A stretch of DNA of 10,000 nucleotides from NCBI RefSeq assembly GCF_020217005.1, contig NZ_JAIWOI010000303.1, positions 1 through 10,000 on the forward strand, read 5' to 3'. The notes below the pieces were generated by a model. That model was not told where the DNA came from, made no database searches, and worked only from the letters and a program-made list of their open reading frames with translations. The position numbers were made by a program, and so were the translations under genes. Source of the DNA: Rheinheimera sp. GTDB taxonomy: Bacteria > Pseudomonadota > Gammaproteobacteria > Enterobacterales > Alteromonadaceae. Positions 1-5,992 of this stretch are shown piece after piece (the first letter of the stretch is position 1; the number at the start of each line of letters is the position of its first letter).

Positions 1-269
1 AGGTTCGGGCTAACAGCTCTGGGCTCAAAGGCAGGATCCTGAAAAAAACAACTTTAATTAAATTAGCAAAGTCACTTTAACACTGGCAATACAGAGTCAC
101 AATCAAGGAACAGAAGAATAGTAAAAATAGCAAAGATACCAGCACGCACTTAAATTGCCGGAACAGACTTTCGATAGTGGCAGGTTTGAAGCATGTCAAC
201 GACCTTGCAGCTTCAGTTGAGACGGGTATACTGTGTTTTTGATCAAAGACTTAAAGTGTGGAGCTCTTC
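1..269. other. AT-rich upstream region with rraA leader
   Basis: No coding region is supported in the first 204 bases on either strand. The stretch is AT-rich with short A runs (for example around 41-50) and shows no convincing hairpin terminator, tRNA or end of a neighbouring gene. The part from about 205 holds the rraA promoter and a short 5' leader. The HutC palindrome seen at 4697-4708 has no counterpart here, so the rraA-hutG unit does not look directly HutC-controlled from this promoter. Confidence 0.5.
205..232 (+). promoter_or_regulatory. Predicted sigma-70 promoter for rraA-hutG
   Basis: TTGCAG (205-210) and TATACT (227-232) are separated by 16 bp, close to the sigma-70 consensus in both boxes. 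They would start transcription near 239, giving a leader of about 30 nt before the rraA ATG at 270. This is a motif match only. Confidence 0.55.
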
Positions 270-755
270 ATGGAATATAACACTTCGGAATTATGTGATC
301 TTTATGCCGACATGATCGATGTGGTTGAACCCATTTTCGCCAACTACGGTGGTCGCCGATCTTTTGGCGGTACTGTCCAGACTATTAAATGCTTTGAAGA
401 CAACGGTTTAATCCGCCAGGCTTTGGCTGAACCCGGAGTTGGTAAAGTCTTATTGATTGATGGCGGTGGTTCATCCCGCCGGGCTTTAATTGATGGTGAA
501 CTGGCCTCATTAGCAGCCGCAAATGGCTGGGAAGGCATAGTCTGCTACGGCAGTGTGCGTGATGTCGATACACTGGAAGATTTTGATATTGGTATTCAGG
601 CGGTAAACGCTATTCCTGTCGGTGCAGATGATCGTGGTTTTGGTGAACACGAAATTCCGGTGAATTTTGGTGGCGTCACTTTTTTGCCTGGCGATCATCT
701 ATACGCCGATAACACCGGCATTATTTTATCTCCTGAGCCTTTAGACCTGGAATAA
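270..755 (+). CDS. rraA: Ribonuclease E activity regulator RraA
   Basis: RraA is a small cytosolic protein that in Escherichia coli binds RNase E and the degradosome scaffold and inhibits RNA cleavage, changing the half-life of many mRNAs. The 161-aa product has the E. coli RraA length and matches it along its whole length as I recall it: an MxYxTSELCD start, the SFGG motif (31-34), KCFEDNG (40-46), the glycine-rich [12 protein letters not shown] stretch (64-75), and VNFGG...[13 protein letters not shown] near the C-terminus. A GTG at 258 is in frame, but GGAG at 260-263 sits 6 nt before the ATG at 270 and the family begins at [10 protein letters not shown], so 270 is chosen. RraA resembles HMG/CHA aldolase-family proteins, but the close match to true RraA makes an enzyme unlikely. 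hutG follows 3 nt later, an unusual partner; in E. coli rraA follows menA. Confidence 0.95.
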   Translation: MEYNTSELCDLYADMIDVVEPIFANYGGRRSFGGTVQTIKCFEDNGLIRQALAEPGVGKVLLIDGGGSSRRALIDGELASLAAANGWEGIVCYGSVRDVDTLEDFDIGIQAVNAIPVGADDRGFGEHEIPVNFGGVTFLPGDHLYADNTGIILSPEPLDLE

Positions 756-758
756 CAG

Positions 759-1796
759 ATGAGTGATGCTCTGATCCGCTACCAGGCCGCCACTTTGGCG
801 GCCTTTCAACAGCTGCGTGAAGGTGAAACCCGCCTCGGACAAAGCTTGCGTTATGCTGATGCTGGCTTACCTTTAGCTGAAGCTTTAACCGCAGCTAAGC
901 AGCAAGGCTGCGTTTTTGTGCTCTTGGGTGTGCCTGAAGATATAGGTCCCCGCGCTAATTTGGGTCAAGGCGGATCGGATCTGGGCTGGCAGGCTTTTAT
1001 CCGAAAGTTTATTAACTTACAGCAAAACGGCTTTTTAGACGCTTCACAGATCGTGCTACTGGGCGAACTGAACTGTGCCGATTTGCAACAACAAAGTCAA
1101 AATGCAGATCTGGCCACTTTACGCAGCCTTTGTGCAGAGCTTGATATACGGTTAGAAGCTGTACTAATGGCTATTTTTGCTGCAGGTTTAACTCCTATTG
1201 TGATCGGAGGTGGCCATAATAATAGCCTGCCTTTGTTAGCTGCTTTAGCTAAAAATGAGCAACAGGCAGTCAATTGCATCAACCTTGATCCTCATGCTGA
1301 TTTCCGTTTGCTGGAAGGCCGTCATAGTGGCAATGGCTTTAGTTATGCAAAAACTCAGGGGTATTTAGATCGCTATCTGGTGATGGGTTTTCATGAGTTA
1401 AAAAACTCGGCCAGCTCGTTAGCGCAAATCAAAGCAGCTGGAGTAGACCTGTTAAGCTATCAACAGCTTTTTGTGCGCGAACAAACCCCCTGGCCAGAAC
1501 TGCTGAAACTTTGGTTAAGTCAACGGGAACCGCAACAGGTGTTTGGTATTGAACTGGATACAGACGCTATTACTGGCATGCCCGTCAGCGCCTACAATAG
1601 CTGCGGTGTTTCAGTGCAACAAGCTGAACATTTTGTATATCTGTTGGCCACTCAGGCGCAAAGCCGTTATCTGCACCTGGCAGAAGCAGCCCCAGCTCAA
1701 CACCCTGCAGGTCTAGCTGCAGGGATGAATGAGGCAGGTCAAATACTAACAGCATTAGTCTGTGCTTTTCTGTTTGGTAAAGCACAACTTCAGTAA
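759..1796 (+). CDS. hutG: Formimidoylglutamase (ureohydrolase family), HutG-like
   Basis: This 345-aa protein belongs to the arginase/agmatinase/formimidoylglutamase family of binuclear manganese hydrolases. The probable reaction is the last step of histidine breakdown, N-formimidoyl-L-glutamate plus water to L-glutamate and formamide. All six family metal ligands can be placed: His153 in GGGHNNS (150-156), Asp177, His179 and Asp181 in NLDPHADFR (175-183), and Asp267 and Asp269 in ELDTDAI (265-271). A conserved LEGRHSGNGFSYA block (185-197) follows the second motif. This variant form (GGGHNN, DPHAD, EGRHSGNGFSYA) differs from the GGGHE/DAHFD type and is, from memory, a divergent branch usually annotated formimidoylglutamase, so substrate assignment leans on hutI and hutC nearby. 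The start lies 3 nt after the rraA stop with only a weak GGA (749-751) as ribosome site, suggesting translational coupling. The 3' end overlaps the opposing gene by 7 nt. Confidence 0.82.
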   Translation: MSDALIRYQAATLAAFQQLREGETRLGQSLRYADAGLPLAEALTAAKQQGCVFVLLGVPEDIGPRANLGQGGSDLGWQAFIRKFINLQQNGFLDASQIVLLGELNCADLQQQSQNADLATLRSLCAELDIRLEAVLMAIFAAGLTPIVIGGGHNNSLPLLAALAKNEQQAVNCINLDPHADFRLLEGRHSGNGFSYAKTQGYLDRYLVMGFHELKNSASSLAQIKAAGVDLLSYQQLFVREQTPWPELLKLWLSQREPQQVFGIELDTDAITGMPVSAYNSCGVSVQQAEHFVYLLATQAQSRYLHLAEAAPAQHPAGLAAGMNEAGQILTALVCAFLFGKAQLQ

Positions 1797-1806
1797 GTCG
1801 CTTTAC
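1777..1806. terminator. Weak hairpin across the convergent gene ends
   Basis: GTAAAGC (1777-1783) and GCTTTAC (1800-1806) form a perfect 7-bp inverted repeat spanning the overlapping stop codons of hutG and the opposing GGDEF/EAL gene. The loop is 16 nt and no T-run follows on either side, so it may be a weak bidirectional stop or chance. No better terminator was seen between the two convergent units. Confidence 0.2.
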
Positions 1807-3388
1807 TGTAACTCCATTGTTTCACCCAAGCGGGGAAAGCATCCAGAGCAAAGGGCTTAGCATACAAAAAGCCCTGGCCTCTGGCGCAGCCCATAGCGAC
1901 CAGCTTTTGCTCAACTTCAGCTTGTTCAATCCCTTCGGCGACCACCATAAAGTTCATATTCTTGGCCATATCAATAATGGCGCCTGTAATAGCGGTGTGA
2001 GTGTCAGATCTGTGTAAATCAAAAATAAAAGAGCAGTCCACTTTTACCTGGCTGATGGGAAGTTCACGCAAATACGCCAAGGATGAAAAACCTGTACCAA
2101 AGTCGTCCAGCGCCAGTTCTACTCCAAGCTGCGCCAGATGTTTCAACATGCGCATGGCTTTCTCAGGTTCGGCCACTAAGGCACTTTCTTTGAGTTCCAG
2201 CACCAGTTGAGACGCTTGCACTTTATGGCGTTTTAACAGCAACTCTAAACTGTCGACCAGTTCATCCTGCAGCAAATCTTTACTGGAAATATTCACTGCT
2301 ATTTTGCAAAGGATCTCCTGCTGCGCCAATTCTGCCAGCGTCATTATGGCCTTTTCCAGCACCCATTGGGTCAATGGATAAATCACTCCCATTTGTTCGG
2401 CCAACTCTAAAAACTCAGCAGGTCCAAGCAAGCCCCGGCGTGGATGATGCCAACGTACCAAGACTTCCCCGGCCACAACCTGCCGCGAACTAAGCGCAAT
2501 CTGTGGTTGAATATGCAGTTTCAACTGCTGTTGGCTTATGGCACTTCGAAGCTCAGCCATCAAACCCAGTTTGTCGTTGTTGTAACTGATCAGATCCGGA
2601 TGGAACACCACAGTACTGCTTTGGGTGATTTGCCGGTTTTGCATGGCAAGATGGGCTCTCTCTATCAAATCAGACAACAACTCACCATGCAGCGGATAAT
2701 GGGCTATGCCACTTTGCAACTGATATTCCACAGCACAACCATGGATCAGCAAAGGTTCCGGCACATTATGCTCCAGGCGACGGGCAATTTGCTCAGCTGC
2801 GTGCTGCCTGGTACTGGCATCTACCCACAACACAAAATCCACACCACCTAAATGAGCAACTTTACCGCTTTGCTTGCCTTGTGGTTCCAGTATCAGTAAT
2901 TCCTGATCCTGCTGCACCGCTGTATTTATCCGCTGCGCTATCTGTACTAAAACCAGATTGGCATTCTGGTGGCCCAGCGCCTGATTTACCCGTTCAAAGT
3001 TTTGAATTTTTAACAGCAATAATGAGGCTTTTTGGTTCGGATGACTGCGGCACCAAAGCTCAAACTGTTGTTGTAAATACAGTTTATTAGGAAGGCCACT
3101 GGTTTCATCGTGTAATGACAAAAAAGACAGATCTCTGACATCGCTTTTATCTGGCAGAGGTTTTTGTTCTGCTAAACGTTTTTTGAGCAACACAACCCAA
3201 GACGCCAACAACAAGACTAACAAAAGAAGCAGTACAAAAGGGTAAAACAAAGACTGGCTGGCCAGACTCTGGGCCAAAGCAGGGGCAGAGCTGGTCAGCA
3301 GTACAACAAATAAAACAGACCGAAAAGATAACACCACAGCTAACACCAGAAAGATCAGATAAGATCTTAAGATTACTCTGTTTTTCAT
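1790..3388 (-). CDS. Membrane-anchored GGDEF/EAL protein, probable c-di-GMP phosphodiesterase
   Basis: The 532-aa product has two hydrophobic segments (about 8-32 and 48-68) around a short loop, then a cytosolic GGDEF domain (about 88-262) and an EAL domain (about 273-525). The cyclase site is decayed: the signature reads GGVDF (181-185), losing the acidic residue, and the LTGLPN-type entry reads TSGLPN (96-101). The EAL site looks competent: E308-V-L in place of EAL, N366, E398/E401 in ELKES, D428-D429 in DDFGTGFSS, K449-x-D451, E485 in VVAEGIE and Q505. I infer a phosphodiesterase hydrolysing c-di-GMP, with the GGVDF domain possibly a GTP or regulatory module. It begins 10 nt after the hutI stop on the same strand, so co-transcription is likely. 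The ATG at 3388 has AAGG directly abutting it, too close for a normal ribosome site, so coupling to hutI translation is plausible. CsrD also has decayed domains, but length and layout differ. Confidence 0.87.
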   Translation of the reverse strand: MKNRVILRSYLIFLVLAVVLSFRSVLFVVLLTSSAPALAQSLASQSLFYPFVLLLLLVLLLASWVVLLKKRLAEQKPLPDKSDVRDLSFLSLHDETSGLPNKLYLQQQFELWCRSHPNQKASLLLLKIQNFERVNQALGHQNANLVLVQIAQRINTAVQQDQELLILEPQGKQSGKVAHLGGVDFVLWVDASTRQHAAEQIARRLEHNVPEPLLIHGCAVEYQLQSGIAHYPLHGELLSDLIERAHLAMQNRQITQSSTVVFHPDLISYNNDKLGLMAELRSAISQQQLKLHIQPQIALSSRQVVAGEVLVRWHHPRRGLLGPAEFLELAEQMGVIYPLTQWVLEKAIMTLAELAQQEILCKIAVNISSKDLLQDELVDSLELLLKRHKVQASQLVLELKESALVAEPEKAMRMLKHLAQLGVELALDDFGTGFSSLAYLRELPISQVKVDCSFIFDLHRSDTHTAITGAIIDMAKNMNFMVVAEGIEQAEVEQKLVAMGCARGQGFLYAKPFALDAFPAWVKQWSYSKATY

Positions 3389-3398
3389 CCTTGTAAAG

Positions 3399-4634
3399 TT
3401 AGCTGAGTGCTCGCAGATTCAGTTCACGCCCTGCTTTGACCAACTGAGTTAAAGCGCTGACACCAAACTGGTAACACAATTCCGCAGGTTGACTGATATG
3501 ATAAAGCCCAAAGTCAGCTTGTTGTCCAACTGCCAGAGTTCCTCTGTCAGTTAAACCTAAAGCCGCAGCCGCATGCCGGGTCACCCCAGCTAAGGCCTCT
3601 TCCGGGGTAAAACGGAAAAGCGTACAAGCCATGTTCAGCATTAAAGGCAAGTTGCAAAATGGCGAAGTGCCGGGGTTTAAATCGGTCGAGATCGCCATAG
3701 GTACCTGATGCCTGCGCAACAGCTCAAAAGGTGGCAGCTTAGTTTCACGTAAAAAGTAAAAAGCGCCGGGTAATACTACAGCCACAGTGCCAGCCTCTTT
3801 CATTGCCAGCACATCTTGCTCCTGCAGATATTCAATATGATCTGCGGATAAACCATTAAACTCAGCGACAAGGCTGGCGCCACCTAAATGCGACAACTGC
3901 TCCGCATGGGCCTTGACCGGTAAACCCAAGGCTTTAGCTTTTTCAAACAACAAACGGCTTTGAGCAACAGAAAAACCTATGCCTTCACAAAACACATCTA
4001 CCGCATCCACCAGCCCTTGCTGGTGTAATTGTGGCAGCACGTCATTTATCACCAGTTGCATATAATCGTCAGGGCGTCCGGCGTATTCCAAAGGCAAGGC
4101 ATGAGCACCTAAAAAAGTTTTTTGAATGTCTATCGGATGAGTACGGTGTAACTCGGCAGCTACTTCGAGGATTTTTTGCTCAGTCGCCAGATCCAAGCCA
4201 TAGCCGGATTTAATTTCTACACTAGTCACGCCTTGGCTCAGCAACGCATTTAACCGCTGTTTACCAAGCACAAATAACTCTTCATGACTGGCGGCACGGG
4301 TTGCAGCCACTGTGGATTTAATACCACCTCCGGCTTCTGCAATTTGTTGATAGGTAGCGCCATTTAAGCGCATTTCAAATTCATGAGCCCGGCTGCCTGC
4401 ATAAACCAAATGGGTGTGACAGTCGATTAAACCAGGCAGTAGCCATTGGCCTTTACCGTCATACAGTGGAGTAGCTAACAAGTCAGTTTCAGGCAATTCG
4501 GCTTTTGGTCCCAGCCAGGCAATACGGCCCTCTTTTACTGCTAAAGCAGCGTTACTGATAGCACCGTAAGGTTGACCATTATCAGTCATAGTAGCTAAAT
4601 TGACATTAATCCAGATTGCGTCAAAGACTTGCAT
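3399..4634 (-). CDS. hutI: Imidazolonepropionase HutI
   Basis: HutI is a cytosolic metal-dependent amidohydrolase that opens 4-imidazolone-5-propanoate to N-formimidoyl-L-glutamate, the third step of histidine degradation and the source of HutG's substrate. The 411-aa product shows the amidohydrolase pattern: H73-x-H75 in [12 protein letters not shown], the AGGGIKSTV loop, [18 protein letters not shown]243 and E245 in [12 protein letters not shown]266 in SADHIEY, and D318 in [10 protein letters not shown]. These match zinc ligands and the catalytic acid of known HutI. The reading frame could begin at a GTG at 4658, but the ATG at 4634 has GGAG (plus-strand 4641-4644) 6 nt upstream and gives the [16 protein letters not shown] start typical of Alteromonadales HutI. 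It is divergent from hutC across a shared operator and is followed after 10 nt by the GGDEF/EAL gene. HutC derepression by urocanate is the expected control. Confidence 0.96.
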   Translation of the reverse strand: MQVFDAIWINVNLATMTDNGQPYGAISNAALAVKEGRIAWLGPKAELPETDLLATPLYDGKGQWLLPGLIDCHTHLVYAGSRAHEFEMRLNGATYQQIAEAGGGIKSTVAATRAASHEELFVLGKQRLNALLSQGVTSVEIKSGYGLDLATEQKILEVAAELHRTHPIDIQKTFLGAHALPLEYAGRPDDYMQLVINDVLPQLHQQGLVDAVDVFCEGIGFSVAQSRLLFEKAKALGLPVKAHAEQLSHLGGASLVAEFNGLSADHIEYLQEQDVLAMKEAGTVAVVLPGAFYFLRETKLPPFELLRRHQVPMAISTDLNPGTSPFCNLPLMLNMACTLFRFTPEEALAGVTRHAAAALGLTDRGTLAVGQQADFGLYHISQPAELCYQFGVSALTQLVKAGRELNLRALS

Positions 4635-4680
4635 TTTATTCTCCAGCCCGGCTTCCACACTGCTTACAGCACCGGGATTA

Positions 4681-4708
4681 ATTCTACCTTCTAAGCTTGT
4701 ATATACAA
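4681..4708 (-). promoter_or_regulatory. Predicted hutI promoter overlapping the HutC operator
   Basis: Read on the minus strand, TTGTAT (4708-4703) and TAGAAT (4686-4681) are 16 bp apart. The -10 box is good and the -35 weak (three of six). The -35 lies inside the HutC palindrome, so repressor binding would block polymerase. It would give a leader of about 40 nt before hutI. Confidence 0.4.
4697..4708. promoter_or_regulatory. HutC operator palindrome
   Basis: TTGTATATACAA is a perfect 12-bp palindrome in the 123-bp gap between divergent hutI and hutC. It matches the CTTGTATATACAAG-type site known for HutC repressors of proteobacteria (recalled family knowledge); the left flank C is kept and the right flank G is replaced by C. 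It sits where it would cover the -35 regions of both divergent promoters, fitting repression of hutI and autorepression of hutC, relieved by urocanate. Confidence 0.85.
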
Positions 4709-4725
4709 CAAAATTCAGCTATTTT
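4697..4725 (+). promoter_or_regulatory. Predicted hutC promoter overlapping the operator
   Basis: TTGTAT (4697-4702) and TATTTT (4720-4725) are 17 bp apart, mirroring the hutI promoter around the same palindrome. Both boxes are imperfect. This would give a leader of roughly 25 nt before the hutC ATG at 4758. Confidence 0.35.
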
Positions 4726-4757
4726 TCTTTGCTTCCAATCTGTAAATTCAGTCAGAC

Positions 4758-5483
4758 ATGACCAACAGCAGCGGGCAAAAGAAGTTTGCCACCATCAAAG
4801 ATTATATTTTGAGTCAGGTCGAAACTGCAGCCTGGCCTGAGCATAGTCGTATTCCATCGGAAAACGAATTGGCAACCCAGTTTGCCGTTAGCCGCATGAC
4901 AGCGCGTCGCGCTTTGCAGGAGTTAACAGAACAAGGAGTGTTGTATCGCACTCAGGGCGTCGGCAGCTTTGTTGCTTCTCCTAAGTCACAATCTTCGCTG
5001 CTGGAAATTCGCAATATAGCAGATGAGATCCAGCGCCGTGGCCATTTTCATAAAGCAGAACTAGTGCAATTGACCAGTTTGCCCTGTCCGGCAATTGTGG
5101 CTACAGCCTTAGGTTTAAGCCGCAATGCTCCGGTGTTTTTTTCGCTGATTGTGCATTATGAAAATCAGCAACCACTGCAACTGGAAGCCCGTTATGTCAA
5201 TCCAGAGCAAGTGCCGGATTATTTAGCTCAGGATTTTGTGTTACAAACGCCGCATGAATACTTAAGTGCTGTTGCTCCTTTGACAGACGCCGAACACATA
5301 GTAGAGGCAGTATTACCAGACGAATTGACCCGCCAGCATTTAAAAATACCGGCTTCCGAACCTTGTTTACGCCTGACACGCCGCACCTTCAGCAGAGGCG
5401 GAGCTGTCAGTTTCGCTTATCTGACCAGCGCAGGTAGCCGTTATCGTCTTGGTGGCCAACTAACGATCCAACCTAAAGCGTAA
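4758..5483 (+). CDS. hutC: Histidine utilisation repressor HutC (GntR family)
   Basis: The 241-aa protein is a HutC-subfamily GntR regulator. Residues about 10-74 form the winged helix-turn-helix, with IPSENELATQFAVSRMTARR (32-51) as the recognition part and a wing ending in GVGSFVAS. Residues about 93-235 form the UTRA effector domain, with the HutC-typical LEIRNIADEI (82-91), the QLEARYVNP stretch (141-149), a PLTDAEHIVEA block (174-184) and the closing SRYRLGGQ (227-234). HutC proteins bind operators in hut genes and let go on binding urocanate. The gene is divergent from hutI and has a palindromic site in the shared promoter region. The ATG at 4758 is the only reasonable start, but no clear ribosome-binding sequence precedes it, which would keep expression low. 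No terminator follows directly; the first good one is about 350 nt downstream. Confidence 0.94.
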   Translation: MTNSSGQKKFATIKDYILSQVETAAWPEHSRIPSENELATQFAVSRMTARRALQELTEQGVLYRTQGVGSFVASPKSQSSLLEIRNIADEIQRRGHFHKAELVQLTSLPCPAIVATALGLSRNAPVFFSLIVHYENQQPLQLEARYVNPEQVPDYLAQDFVLQTPHEYLSAVAPLTDAEHIVEAVLPDELTRQHLKIPASEPCLRLTRRTFSRGGAVSFAYLTSAGSRYRLGGQLTIQPKA

Positions 5484-5639
5484 AGAGCTATCACTGTAAG
5501 CCCTGAAAAGGCCCAGAGCCGGCAGCTTTGTCCACTGATGCAGCAAAGTTTGTGACGGTCTTGAACAAAGTTGCAGAACATAGCTTAGGCGTTAGCAGTT
5601 GAGCCTTTGAAGCCCAATCCGGAAAATAGATAACAGTGC

Positions 5640-5861
5640 ACTATTTAAAGGCGCCGCCACAGCGGACGAGCAATACTCAACTGAGTGCCGAAGTCAGTTG
5701 CTCTCAACCGGACAGTTCCTTCACTCCTGAGACAAAAGGGTCGCAGTACTATCGTCCTTGTCTCTAAATTATTTATTGCCAGCAAATTTATAGGATTGTT
5801 TTTAAACCATTAGTTTAATTACATTTTTTAACACAAAGCACCAGTTTGGTGCTCTTTTTTT
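5640..5861 (+). ncRNA. Candidate structured RNA ending in a terminator, family unknown
   Basis: Pairings visible on the plus strand are CCGC/GCGG (5654-5657 with 5662-5665, loop CACA), a long-range GGACGA/TCGTCC (5664-5669 with 5752-5757), CAACTGA/TCAGTTG (5678-5684 with 5694-5700, 9-nt loop) and GAGACAA/TTGTCTC (5729-5735 with 5758-5764). The last is adjacent to the long-range stem. A competing helix pairs CTCA and GAGTG (5676-5679, 5683-5687) with CACTC and TGAG (5722-5726, 5728-5731). The whole ends in the terminator at 5837-5861. It could be a small RNA, a 3' UTR-derived RNA of hutC, or a cis-acting leader of the receptor gene. I could not match it to GEMM, glycine, guanidine or 6S consensus features from memory. 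The 5' boundary is a guess, as no convincing promoter was found. Confidence 0.4.
5837..5861 (+). terminator. Rho-independent terminator
   Basis: AGCACCA (5837-5843) and TGGTGCT (5847-5853) form a perfect 7-bp stem with a 3-nt loop, followed by C and seven T. It stops plus-strand transcripts that read through hutC or begin in the structured region, about 130 nt before the receptor ATG. It is not convincing in the reverse direction. Confidence 0.88.
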
Positions 5862-5992
5862 ATAAGAAAATACTAAATTTGCACCAATCTGGCTAGACCA
5901 GTTAAAAAAACTTTGTTAGTTTCAGCAGCAAATATACCTATTGCCTCATTTCTAACCAATACTAAAACCATAACAGCAGTTGGAATTTGTCT

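Larger units (their letters stand above)
5484..5992 (+). other. Long non-coding stretch between hutC and the chemoreceptor gene
   Basis: About 500 bp without a supported protein gene. The first 280 bp have higher GC and many inverted repeats: GCAGCTTTGT (5522-5531) can pair with ACAAAGTTGC (5565-5574), and a cluster at 5654-5764 is listed separately. From about 5765 the DNA turns AT-rich, with a strong terminator at 5837-5861. After it lies the receptor leader (5862-5992). TATACC at about 5935-5940 could be a -10 box for the receptor, but its -35 is poor, and I saw no clear sigma-28 type promoter. GCACCA in the 5' arm of the terminator is repeated at 5881-5886. Confidence 0.6.

Noticed and set aside
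2444..2851. 135-codon plus-strand open frame
   Set aside because: It lies entirely inside the clearly real GGDEF/EAL gene on the other strand and has no recognisable domain or ribosome site.
4635..4658. GTG at 4658 as an upstream start for hutI, adding 8 residues
   Set aside because: GGAG lies 6 nt before the ATG at 4634, and family members begin at the [18 protein letters not shown] position.
5575..5610. GTTAGC/TTAGGC-type sequence suggesting an integron attC site
   Set aside because: No matching complementary R''/R' pair, no integrase and no cassette gene array are present.
5671..5717. Resemblance to a glycine riboswitch (GAGCAA, GCCGAAG, CTCTCA and GGACAG all occur)
   Set aside because: The elements are in the wrong order and spacing for the glycine aptamer, and the GCCGAAG lies in a hairpin loop; the resemblance is probably chance.
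5889..5901. Short CTGG/CCAG hairpin before an A-run (possible minus-strand terminator)
   Set aside because: The stem is only 4 bp, the A-run lies on the wrong side for minus-strand termination, and no minus-strand gene ends here.
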